Part shown: one piece after another, positions 1 to 8,391 of the stretch | Numbering within the stretch: position 1 is the stretch's first letter | Layout of the letters: each line of letters starts with the position of its first letter | Origin: JAGNRR01 sp965230665 | GTDB taxonomy: Bacteria > Bacteroidota > Bacteroidia > Chitinophagales > Chitinophagaceae | Assembly (NCBI GenBank): GCA_965230665.1 | Contig: CBDDLM010000005.1 | Span: 25,667 to 89,666, forward strand | Length of the DNA: 64,000 nt | Direction of reading: 5' to 3' | Translations under genes and position numbers: made by a program | The notes under the pieces: generated by a model | The model's database searches: none | The model's input: the letters and a program-made list of their open reading frames with translations, nothing else | What the model was told of the DNA's origin: nothing

Positions 1-507
1 TCGGAAAGAACGAGTAAACTGGGCGATATGACTTTTGCACTTCCGCTAAAAAAATACTTTAACCGGGATGGTAGTAGCGGCTCTTGGACTTTGGCGCCAC
101 AACTGCGCGTTCCTACAGCAAGTAAAACTAACGCTTATGATATTTATGATAGGGAATGGGGGCTCGGGCTTGCTTTAGGTTATGAAATTGAAACATCAAC
201 GTCTTTTTTTGCTATTGGAGTTCATGGCTTTGCGTTTGAAAAAGATGATGATAACGAAATCGGGATGAGTATCGACCTGGGTTGGAACTTTAGAGACTAC
301 GCTCAATTATTGTGGGAAACTGATTATCGTGCTGAAGATAATGGCTCAGAAACCCTGGCTGCTGGCCCTGCTTTATATTGGCGTTTTACCGATGAAATTC
401 ACACAAGAATTGAATGGAAGCATGACTTTAAATCAAGAGTGGGTAGCAATGAATTAGACCATGGTAATAGTGACTCGTTTAGCCTGGGTATTGGGTTTGT
501 GTGGTAG
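1..507 (+). CDS. Outer-membrane beta-barrel protein, 3' part
   Basis: The reading frame is open from the first base, so the gene starts before the window; an internal ATG lies at 28. The visible 168 residues alternate polar and hydrophobic residues in strand-like segments (for example LGLALGYEIETS and GPALYWRF) and end in GFVW, a terminal aromatic residue typical of outer-membrane barrels recognised by the BAM machinery. It most resembles generic small barrel or transporter proteins of the outer membrane. The substrate cannot be told. An RND efflux remnant follows about 270 bases downstream, so it may once have belonged to a metal or solvent resistance cluster, but that is inference. Confidence 0.6.
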   Translation, partial: SERTSKLGDMTFALPLKKYFNRDGSSGSWTLAPQLRVPTASKTNAYDIYDREWGLGLALGYEIETSTSFFAIGVHGFAFEKDDDNEIGMSIDLGWNFRDYAQLLWETDYRAEDNGSETLAAGPALYWRFTDEIHTRIEWKHDFKSRVGSNELDHGNSDSFSLGIGFVW

Positions 508-777
508 TTTCTGTTACATTGATTTTTTTGATGAAAGGCAAAAAGTCGCTTCTTGAAATAATAACGCTTCTAGTTCTTTAAATCAGTTTCAGAGTTTGGT
601 AGCAGCAGTCAAGGATGCTCTGCTTTTCGTTAAACTAAATATGGCTAAAAAGAGAGGAGGCTTACATTCAATTAAAATTTTGCTAAAATAGTACTTGCAG
701 ATTAAACATTTAGAACTGCTACACGAAAATTACACGATCTGAGCTAAAACTATTGATATCACTGACACGTCGAGTCC

Positions 778-1052
778 GGTGGTGTGTTAGCGGTCTATTT
801 TAGCGAAGGTCACTTATTACAAAACTTAAGTTCACTGCTAGGTTTATCTAACCAAAAATATATTACGCCAGTTTTATCAATTGCCAGCTTGGTTGGTTTT
901 ATCACTTTATTTAGAATTGCCGTTCGCAGTGGAATTTTACTCGTCAAAGAGTACCAACGTTTAGAAGTTTAAGGGAAAAAACTCCAAGATATTATTATAG
1001 GCTCTTTAGAGCGCTTATCTCCCATTCTTATGACAGCATTAACAGCTATGTT
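778..1052 (+). pseudogene. Remnant of a heavy-metal RND efflux pump (CzcA/CusA-like C-terminal part)
   Basis: The translation contains GGVLAVYFSEG, VLSIASLVGFITLFRIAVRS and, after an in-frame TAA at 970-972, GSLERLSPILMTALTAMLA. These are the conserved C-terminal transmembrane stretches of the HME-RND family. Only about 90 codons remain. The rest is lost at both ends, with a premature stop in the middle and an abrupt junction near 1052 with the end of a DUF1801 gene in the opposite orientation. It is outside the Tn3-family transposon and is not a copy of its cusA-like gene. Confidence 0.75.
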
Positions 1053-1353
1053 AGCTTTATGTATAAACAAGCCTTGCTGGTCTTACATTTACCTAACTCT
1101 TGTGTTAATTCTGGATATTGATTAATTCCAGCCATAATATAAAGCACTAGGTTTTGTTTTCGAGGAGAAAAACCTGTTAAAAACCAATCACCTTCACGGC
1201 CACTCGCATATTTATAGTGATATTGCCCAAAGCCTATAATGGAATCTCCCCACATTTTAGGATCTTCTTTAGTGACGCTTTTCATCATTTCTAAAATTTT
1301 AAAGCTGTCTTCTTTTTTCTGTGGGTGTTCAATGCTGTTTAAGAAATCTTCAA
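1052..1353 (-). pseudogene. DUF1801 protein fragment, cut by the Tn3-family transposon
   Basis: Read on the minus strand, the segment encodes FLNSIEHPQKKED, then PKMWGDSIIGFGQYHYKYAS, GDWFLTGFSPRKQ, LYIMAGINQYPEL and TSKACLYIK, matching the DUF1801 family. The family is normally about 130-140 residues. Here the N-terminus is replaced by transposon end sequence at 1354 and the C-terminus stops at the junction with the RND remnant. The open frame continues into the transposon repeat as far as 1441, but that part is not native. Function of the family is not established. Confidence 0.7.
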
Positions 1354-1391
1354 GGGGTTTGAAGCCCAATGGTACGAAAACGTACGCTAAC
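1354..1391 (+). repeat. Left terminal inverted repeat of the transposon
   Basis: This 38-bp sequence begins GGGGTTTGAAGCCCAATGG and ends CGTACGCTAAC. It is the exact reverse complement of 12122-12159. The layout (GGGG outer end, ACGAAAAC core) fits Tn3-family terminal repeats bound by TnpA. Confidence 0.95.
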
Positions 1392-1886
1392 TTAATAATG
1401 GCTAATAGCATCTCCACAATGAGGCATCGTATTTGAAGCATAGGGATTATGAACTTTCTTTATTTTTTTTGAATTTTGAATCCACTTTTTCTCAACCATA
1501 GGACAATAATAAACATTATAAGTATCCCCTGTATCATAACTAGTAATTAAATGGATTAGTGCCATAGAAATTAAGTGATAATCTTGACTATTTTCTTTAA
1601 AAGAACGCTCAGGATTTAGAAGGCTTAATTTCTTTTGAGAAAATATTAATTTCTTTTTAATGTCTTTATTCGAAATTTTGTCGATTGCTTGGCTGACTTT
1701 ATTGGCGATAGTTTTAATATTGTCAAGTTTACGATCAAAAAATAACTGGAATAAACCTTCATTTGTTTGTAAAACATTTAGAATTTCATTCTTTGTGTTT
1801 TCATCTATAGATTGGCGCTGCTTTTCTGAGCTATAAGCCTGTGAAGTAAATAATATTAGTAATGTCGTTAAGAATAAATTTTTCAT
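1392..1886 (-). CDS. Periplasmic DUF3347-like protein of the efflux operon
   Basis: A 164-residue protein with an N-terminal signal peptide (MKNLFLTTLLILFTSQAYSS). The body is helical and the C-terminal part reads YYCPMVEKKWIQNS, then NPYASNTMPHCG. This pattern is seen in DUF3347-type domains that accompany CusB-like adaptors and is suited to metal binding through Cys, Met and His. It is the last gene of the operon, overlaps the 3' neighbour cusA-like gene by four bases, and its stop codon abuts the transposon end. A role as periplasmic metal chaperone or accessory of the pump is inferred. Confidence 0.6.
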   Translation of the reverse strand: MKNLFLTTLLILFTSQAYSSEKQRQSIDENTKNEILNVLQTNEGLFQLFFDRKLDNIKTIANKVSQAIDKISNKDIKKKLIFSQKKLSLLNPERSFKENSQDYHLISMALIHLITSYDTGDTYNVYYCPMVEKKWIQNSKKIKKVHNPYASNTMPHCGDAISHY

Positions 1887-4800
1887 GATTTAAGCCTCCG
1901 GTTAAGTTTTAACTCTTCAAAAAAACTGTAAATTAAAGGAACGATAAATAAGGTGATCAACTCGACTAGCATACCCCCTAATACGGGTATTGCCATAGGT
2001 TTCATTACTTCACTACCAGTTCCAGTTGACCAGATAACTGGTAGTAAAGCGAGTATTGTTGTCATGGTTGTCATAAACAACGGGCGTATTCGACGACAAC
2101 CGGCCTGAACAATCAGGTTTCTAATTTCTTGTATGGACTTTGCTTGGTTCTCTGCCATTTTTTGTTTGATATAGGTCATCATAACTACACCATCGTCAAC
2201 GGCTATGCCAAATAAGGCAATAAATCCTACCCAAACAGCAACTGATAGATTAAATCCACCAAGCCACAGTAAAATAAATCCCCCTGCTGTCGCTAAAGGG
2301 ATAGACGCAAAAATAATTAAACTCGATCTAAAGGATTTAAAATTAAAATATAAAATTAATAAATTAATTAATAGCGCTATTGGTACTAAAATCATTAAGC
2401 GTTGAGAAGCGCGAACCTGATTCTCGAATTGACCGGCCCATTGTATCGAATAACCAGCAGGTAACTCTATAGCCTGATTAATGACTTTTTTTGCTTCCTC
2501 GACAAAACCAATCAGATCCCTATCTCGCACATTGAGTAGAACCACCGAGCGTAGTAAACCATTTTCCGATTGTATAACAGCGGGACCTGTTACAATACGA
2601 ATATCAGCCAGTTGACTAATCGGAATATGTAATCCAAGTGGCGAAGGTACTAAAACACGTTTAAGTTCATCAATACGATTTCGCAGTTCTTTTTTATAAC
2701 GGATACGAATGGATGAATACTCCCTACCATTATAAATTTGTCCTATTGCCATACCACCAACCGCTGTTTGCAAGATATTATTAATATCACCAGTATTAAT
2801 ACCATAACGTGATGCGGCTACGCGATCGATATCAAATTCTATATAAGGTTTACCTGTAATACGTTCGGCATAAATGCCGTAAGCACCTTTAACTTTCTCA
2901 ACTTCTTTGGAAATCCTGCCTGCTAATTGCTCTAGTACTTTTAAATCATCACCAAATATTTTTATGCCAACTTGAGTTTTAATTCCCGTTGAAATCATAC
3001 CAATGCGCGTTTGTATTGGAAAATCCCACGAATTAATTAATCCAGGAACTTGTAACATAGCGTCCAGCTCTTTCATAATATCGTAAATACTTTTGCCTTC
3101 AGGCCATTCTGACTTATCTTTTAGTCGAATAACGGTTTCTAACATGGCAACCGGAGCCGGATCGAGTGCAGTGTCTGCCCTACCGAGTTTTCCAATAACA
3201 TCACTAACTAAAGGATGCGATGCAATCACTTTATCGGTATAAGCCATCAGTTCTTTCGATTGAGTAATACTCACATCTGGCGTAGTAACAGGCATATATA
3301 AAATATCACCTTCATTAAGTTGTGGCATAAATTCATTGCCTAACTTGGTGTAGGCAAAACCACCTAGCATTAACAAAACTAAAGGAATCATTAAAAATTT
3401 CTTTTTATTATTTAAAATCCACTGCGCGGTTGGTTGATAAGCACTAATAATATTTCGAGAAAGGCTATTTTTTTCTATCGGTTTTAGTTTTCCTTTTAAG
3501 AAATAAATTGTCAGTATAGGAATTAGGGTAATTGCAACAAATACTGAACCGAGCAAGGCCAAGGTTTTTGTCCAGGCAAGTGGTTGAAACAGTTTTCCCT
3601 CCGCACCTTGTAAGGCAAATACAGGTAAAAAAGTCACCAGGGTTGTTAACACGGCAGTTAAAATGGCTGGCCCTACTTCTTTGGCTGACTGGATAATTGT
3701 TTGAATAGGATTTTTCGGTTTCTGACTGAGATTGGCATAAATATTCTCCGTCATAATAATACCCATATCGACCATAGTTCCTATTGCAATCACTAATCCA
3801 GCCAGGCTCATTATATTGCTGTCGATCCCCAGCAAGTGCATCATGATAAAACTAATACCAACACCAAATGGTAACGTTAAAGAAATAATGATACTCGATC
3901 TAAAATGTAATAAGAAAAACAGAACGACTAATACAGTAATCAGTATTTCCTGACTAAGCGCGGAGTAAAGCGTACCTATAGCTCGCTCAATAATTTCAGA
4001 ACGATCATAAAAAGGAACAATAGCGACTTCTTTAGGCAAGCCTGCAGATATTTCTTCAATTCTGGTTTTAACACGATCAATGATTTCCTTAGGATTTTCG
4101 CCAAATCGCATGGTAACAACGCCACCGACCATTTCTTGACCATTTTTATCGAGTGTCCCTCGTCGAAATGCGGGACCTATTTTGACTGTCGCAACATCTT
4201 CTACTCGAATAGGCGTTTTTCCTTTGACAGCAATCACAATATTTTTAATATCTTCGACACTATGCAAGAAACCAAGTCCCCTAACAATCATTTCCCTACC
4301 GCCTTCTTCGATCACTTCAGCACCAACATCAATATTAGAATTTTTAACCGCTTTGATTAATGCAGAGAAATGTAAATCGCGAGCAAATAATTTGAGCGGA
4401 TCAACATCAATTTGGTATTCTTTAACAAAGCCTCCAACACTGGAAACTTCAGAAACACCTTCAACACCTTGTAAACGATACTTTATATACCAATCCTGAA
4501 TGCTCCTGAGTTCTTCTAACGACTTAGGATGTTTTGCATCAGGTTTATTTTCAAGGGTATACCAAAATACTTGACCTAATCCTGTTGCATCAGGACCCAT
4601 AGTTGGCGTAACACCTTGCGGAAGTTGATTATTAACGGTTGCCAGTTTTTCCAATACTCGACTTCGACTCCAGTAAAAATCAATATCGTCTTTAAAAATA
4701 ATATAGAGTGTTGAGAATCCAAAAGCGCTCATTCCACGAACTTCTTTAACGCCAGGAATACCCTGCATAAGCGTTGATAAAGGATAGGTGATTTGCTCTT

Positions 4801-4984
4801 CAATATCCTGTGGCGATCTCCCCTGCCATTCAGTAAAAACAATTTGCTGGTTTTCCCCGATATCAGGGATGGCATCAATATGTGCATTTTTTAAACTAAA
4901 AACAGCTGCTAATGAAATAAGCAAGAAAAGTAAAATAATCCATATTCTATTTTTAATTGAAAACTCAATAAAATGATTAATCAT
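1883..4984 (-). CDS. Heavy-metal RND efflux pump, CusA/HelA-like inner-membrane subunit
   Basis: The protein has about 1033 residues, the usual size of HME-RND pumps, with twelve predicted membrane segments and two large periplasmic loops. Seen motifs include DAIPDIGENQ and GPDATGLGQVFWY near the N-terminus, IGTMVDMGIIMTENI in the fourth membrane segment (about residue 400), and GIAVDDGVVMMTYI near the C-terminus. Methionines equivalent to two of the three E. coli CusA copper ligands are present (AMLETVIRL near 613, IGMISTGIK near 662), while the third position reads PDVS. This suggests monovalent Cu/Ag export with a variant site; another metal is possible. The ATG at 4984 has GAGGA upstream and is preferred over an upstream TTG at 4999. 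Confidence 0.92.
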   Translation of the reverse strand: MINHFIEFSIKNRIWIILLFLLISLAAVFSLKNAHIDAIPDIGENQQIVFTEWQGRSPQDIEEQITYPLSTLMQGIPGVKEVRGMSAFGFSTLYIIFKDDIDFYWSRSRVLEKLATVNNQLPQGVTPTMGPDATGLGQVFWYTLENKPDAKHPKSLEELRSIQDWYIKYRLQGVEGVSEVSSVGGFVKEYQIDVDPLKLFARDLHFSALIKAVKNSNIDVGAEVIEEGGREMIVRGLGFLHSVEDIKNIVIAVKGKTPIRVEDVATVKIGPAFRRGTLDKNGQEMVGGVVTMRFGENPKEIIDRVKTRIEEISAGLPKEVAIVPFYDRSEIIERAIGTLYSALSQEILITVLVVLFFLLHFRSSIIISLTLPFGVGISFIMMHLLGIDSNIMSLAGLVIAIGTMVDMGIIMTENIYANLSQKPKNPIQTIIQSAKEVGPAILTAVLTTLVTFLPVFALQGAEGKLFQPLAWTKTLALLGSVFVAITLIPILTIYFLKGKLKPIEKNSLSRNIISAYQPTAQWILNNKKKFLMIPLVLLMLGGFAYTKLGNEFMPQLNEGDILYMPVTTPDVSITQSKELMAYTDKVIASHPLVSDVIGKLGRADTALDPAPVAMLETVIRLKDKSEWPEGKSIYDIMKELDAMLQVPGLINSWDFPIQTRIGMISTGIKTQVGIKIFGDDLKVLEQLAGRISKEVEKVKGAYGIYAERITGKPYIEFDIDRVAASRYGINTGDINNILQTAVGGMAIGQIYNGREYSSIRIRYKKELRNRIDELKRVLVPSPLGLHIPISQLADIRIVTGPAVIQSENGLLRSVVLLNVRDRDLIGFVEEAKKVINQAIELPAGYSIQWAGQFENQVRASQRLMILVPIALLINLLILYFNFKSFRSSLIIFASIPLATAGGFILLWLGGFNLSVAVWVGFIALFGIAVDDGVVMMTYIKQKMAENQAKSIQEIRNLIVQAGCRRIRPLFMTTMTTILALLPVIWSTGTGSEVMKPMAIPVLGGMLVELITLFIVPLIYSFFEELKLNRRLKS

Positions 4985-4995
4985 TTTGCTTTTCC

Positions 4996-6384
4996 TCAAT
5001 GATTCTTATTAGTTGAATCATTATCATTTGGCGTATCGGTATAACCGCCAAATAGTTGGGCTTGTGCATCCAGTAAGAAATTACCTTCTAGAACAACACC
5101 ATCGTTTTCTTTAAGACCATCAACAATTTCTACATAACCTTCAGATTCAAAACCTGTTGTCACAGTTTTTGCAATATAACGATTCTCACCAAGATCACAC
5201 CAAATTACTTTTCTCTTACCTGTATCAATAATCGCTGTTCTTGGAACGGCTAATCGTTTATTGGCTAACGTAATATGAATATAAGTTTCACCAACCATAC
5301 CCGGTTTAAGTTTGGCGTCATGATTATCAATGGTTCCTCGTACATTAAGTGTTCGAGTCGCTTCATTAAATAATGGCGATATAAAATCAATTTCAGAATT
5401 AAATTTAATACCTGGGTAAGCTGAGAACTCAACTTCAATAGACTGGCCAATTTTAATCAAAGATGAATCATGTTCATAGACATCCATTTCTATCCAAACT
5501 TTAGACAAATCAACCAAATCATAAAATGATTGTCCTTGTTTAAAATATTTACCTGCAACAGCATTCTTTTTGCGAACAATACCATTAGCAGTTGAATAAA
5601 GAGTAATATTCCGGGGAACTTTGTTATTTTTATACCAACTGTTATATTGAAAAGCTTGAATACCCCATAAGTTCAGTTTTTGTTTGGCTTGTTCTAAAAG
5701 ATTTTTATATTCTTTCGTTTTATTTCTTTGATAGGCTTGTCTTGCTAATAAATACTCTTCTCCGGTAGCAATCAACTCCGGGCTATAAATATCGACCACA
5801 GGATCACCTTTAGAAATAAATGAACCAGTTGAACTGATATAAACTTTTTCTACTCTCCCCGCTATTCGTGCAGGGATATTGGCTTCTTTTTCTTCTGATT
5901 GTATAACACGTCCTAATAATCTCAATGTTTTAGACATATTAATTGGCTGAGCATGAAAAATATCTGCTTTAAAGTGTTCAACTTGTGATTCGCGTAGCTT
6001 AACTTTGGCAACTGTTTTTCCTGCTGCTGGCACCCGATTAACTTTAATCATGGGTGTTCCATCGATAGGACAGATTTCTTCTTTTGAACTCGTTACATCG
6101 GGATAATCTTTACATTGCCATAAGGGAGAGTTATCTCTTTTTATGCTATCACTATCAGTTTCAAAATCATCACCCGCTTTTACATGGATTAAATTCATAC
6201 CACAAATAGGACATTTACCCGCTTTATCTTGCTTTATTTGTGGATGCATTGAACATGTCCAATATCCCAGAAGAGTTTTATGTTTATGACCTTGATGAGA
6301 AATATTAGAAGAAAAATGTTGCCCAAGATAATAAGCTCCTCCACCAATAATAATCATGATGATAATAATAAATAACTTTTTCAT
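4996..6384 (-). CDS. Efflux periplasmic adaptor (CusB-like membrane fusion protein)
   Basis: A 462-residue membrane fusion protein that links the RND pump to the outer-membrane channel. After an N-terminal membrane anchor comes a heavy-metal-binding domain, YWTCSMHPQI followed by GKCPICGMNLIHV (about residues 41-70), and a second, degenerate copy (LWQCKDYP, CPIDGTPMIKV). Then follow the barrel-sandwich hybrid (NIPARIAGRVEKVYIS), an alpha-hairpin (LLARQAYQRNKT) and beta-barrel/membrane-proximal domains (GMVGETYIHI). The metal-binding domain is typical of CusB/SilB relatives. It overlaps the outer-membrane channel gene by four bases and lies directly ahead of the pump gene, so the three are translated together. 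Confidence 0.9.
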   Translation of the reverse strand: MKKLFIIIIMIIIGGGAYYLGQHFSSNISHQGHKHKTLLGYWTCSMHPQIKQDKAGKCPICGMNLIHVKAGDDFETDSDSIKRDNSPLWQCKDYPDVTSSKEEICPIDGTPMIKVNRVPAAGKTVAKVKLRESQVEHFKADIFHAQPINMSKTLRLLGRVIQSEEKEANIPARIAGRVEKVYISSTGSFISKGDPVVDIYSPELIATGEEYLLARQAYQRNKTKEYKNLLEQAKQKLNLWGIQAFQYNSWYKNNKVPRNITLYSTANGIVRKKNAVAGKYFKQGQSFYDLVDLSKVWIEMDVYEHDSSLIKIGQSIEVEFSAYPGIKFNSEIDFISPLFNEATRTLNVRGTIDNHDAKLKPGMVGETYIHITLANKRLAVPRTAIIDTGKRKVIWCDLGENRYIAKTVTTGFESEGYVEIVDGLKENDGVVLEGNFLLDAQAQLFGGYTDTPNDNDSTNKNH

Positions 6385-7625
6385 AAGATTTTTTCTCCTG
6401 GTTTTAGAGGCAGGCCCATTTCAAACAAATAGCTCAACTTTTTCATTTTTAAATCAGCTTCCAAATTAGCTTTTTGTAATAAAACGTTTTGTAATTGTAA
6501 TTCACTTTTAAGTAGCTCAATATAACTCGATTGACCAACTTGATAAGCTTTTGCGGTAATCTTACGAGAAGTTTGTGCAAACTGGATTGTTTCTAACTTT
6601 AGTATTTTAAGCTCTGTTGTTACTTCTTTTATTTCAGATTCAAGTTTTACTTTCTTAACTTTTAATTGAGTTAAATAATTACTTAAATTAGTTTGTGCGG
6701 CATATTCTTTTTCAAGTGCTGATTTTAGGCTCGAAGACTGTTTATGATTAGTAAAGGACAAAGGGACAGAGACAAATATACCAATAAAATCGCCAACAGA
6801 ATCAATATTATTACGATAACGATAGCTTAGTCCAAAAGTAATATCGGGCGTTCTGCTATCATCTTCTGAACGAGCCATAAATTTTGTAGCTTGTTCTTCT
6901 TGAACCAACATGGCTGCTTCAGGTGTATTCATTTCCGTTATTGTTTGCTGATCGCTATTTAAATGAAACCAAGGAACAGTATTTAAATCTATTTCATTCT
7001 CGTAATTTTCACTATCTAAAATTCCGGCCAGCCTAATCTGTAGTTGTTTCAATTGCTCTTGATTTTTTTGAATATCCGTTTTTATTTGGCTAGTACGTAT
7101 TTTTAAATCTAAAATAGCTTGCTGGGAAAGCTTTCCATTAGCATAGCGATTATTTGAAACACGAATCATATGCTTCAGCCAAACCATATTTTCAGCAAGA
7201 ATTTTATTTTCTTTGATTATTTTCTCTTTGAGAATCGCATTTCTCCATATCTGACTGACTAATCGACGCTTCAATATTTCTTTGGAGTATTCAATAGCTT
7301 GAGTTTTAGCTACATAGGATTTTTTAAGATTGTTATATTTATCTGTTATAGGAATAGCTTGAGAAAGTGTCATTTGTATTCCCGTTAAAGGGGTTTGATT
7401 AAATTCAAGATTTTCTATAGGGAAATTAGAAGCATCCAAACGTAGCACCGGATCATTCCAGGCACTTTTAGATTGTCCTTCAAATAAAGTGGCTTCTTTT
7501 TTATGTGTTAAGACTTTTAGTGCTGAGTGTTGCTCAACCTGATCAATTAGCGCTGAAAAAGAAGCAGAATAGCTTTTACTAATCAGTAAAAAGGTTAAAA
7601 AAATAAATAAAATGGTCTGTTTCAT
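6381..7625 (-). CDS. Outer-membrane efflux channel (TolC/CusC-like)
   Basis: A 414-residue protein with a signal peptide (MKQTILFIFLTFLLISKSYS) and the long heptad-rich helices and repeats of TolC-family channels, including AVPITD-like SQAIPITDKYNNLKKSY and GIFVSVPLSF, a conserved strand before the second helical half. It begins the tripartite operon and overlaps the adaptor gene by four bases. It supplies the outer-membrane duct for metal export. No lipobox is seen, unlike CusC of E. coli. Confidence 0.85.
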   Translation of the reverse strand: MKQTILFIFLTFLLISKSYSASFSALIDQVEQHSALKVLTHKKEATLFEGQSKSAWNDPVLRLDASNFPIENLEFNQTPLTGIQMTLSQAIPITDKYNNLKKSYVAKTQAIEYSKEILKRRLVSQIWRNAILKEKIIKENKILAENMVWLKHMIRVSNNRYANGKLSQQAILDLKIRTSQIKTDIQKNQEQLKQLQIRLAGILDSENYENEIDLNTVPWFHLNSDQQTITEMNTPEAAMLVQEEQATKFMARSEDDSRTPDITFGLSYRYRNNIDSVGDFIGIFVSVPLSFTNHKQSSSLKSALEKEYAAQTNLSNYLTQLKVKKVKLESEIKEVTTELKILKLETIQFAQTSRKITAKAYQVGQSSYIELLKSELQLQNVLLQKANLEADLKMKKLSYLFEMGLPLKPGEKIL

Positions 7626-7721
7626 ATTAATACCTAATATTTTACTAACAGATTATGAAATAAATGCCTTGAAGCTTATTATTTCAATAAAACCAAATAA
7701 CAAAATAAATTTGTCAGAAAA

Positions 7722-8150
7722 TTAAATATTAGCGAAACGCCTAGGGGGATAAAAAATAGAATTAAGCTTGGAAAGGTAATAAGTATTTTGATAAGTATCA
7801 ATAGCTAAATTGATTATAGCGGTACTTAAGTTACTTAACTGCAAAAAAATGCCACTTTGATTTTGTAAATCTTTTTGGCAATGACAATCTCCATCAGGAC
7901 AATGATTGGTTTGAGGAGACGGTTTAACATCTTGCGTGACTTTAGAATGATGAGGACAACAAGATGATTTTTTGGCTGAAACCAATTGAACATTGGCTTT
8001 TCTTTGTAGATTGTTGTGCTGCTGTTTCATCTCTGAAGTACTATTTTTCATCGCACAACAGCATATATCTGAGGCATTTACCCAATTAGAAAATACCAAA
8101 GATATAAAAAATATATAACAAATAGCACGCATTTTATGATTATTATCCAT
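7722..8150 (-). CDS. Small secreted Cys/His-rich protein upstream of the efflux operon
   Basis: A 142-residue protein with a signal peptide (MRAICYIFFISLVFSNWVNA from the second Met). The mature part is rich in metal-ligand residues: DICCCAMK, SSCCPHHSK and HCPDGDCHCQ. No enzymatic domain was recognised. It lies 96 bases upstream of the channel gene on the same strand and is probably expressed with it. The likely role is periplasmic metal binding, buffering or sensing for the pump. This is inferred from composition and context; I do not recognise a named family. The start may be at the second ATG (8132). Confidence 0.55.
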   Translation of the reverse strand: MDNNHKMRAICYIFFISLVFSNWVNASDICCCAMKNSTSEMKQQHNNLQRKANVQLVSAKKSSCCPHHSKVTQDVKPSPQTNHCPDGDCHCQKDLQNQSGIFLQLSNLSTAIINLAIDTYQNTYYLSKLNSIFYPPRRFANI

Positions 8151-8391
8151 ACATTTAGAAATGTCTAGTAAAATTAATATGCCAAGCGCTTAGAAATGTA
8201 ACAAAAATCTATATCGTATTAATAGTTACCGTCAATCGTGTTCCTACAAACTATTCTGGAAGTATGTATTTAGTGCCTCAATATTCGGTCAAAGGCTTTA
8301 CTCCGTTCTTTCCAAGTGAATCTCATAATCGTTAAGAGATAACACATGCTTGTATATAAAAATATAACTTTTAATCTATTGCTAGTTTTTA

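Noticed and set aside
784..972. A 62-codon gene with a membrane segment
   Set aside because: It is the middle of a broken RND pump remnant. Coding similarity continues past the stop codon and the start is arbitrary.
1239..1436. Plus-strand frame across the left transposon end
   Set aside because: It lies opposite the DUF1801 remnant and the DUF3347-like gene and has no independent support.
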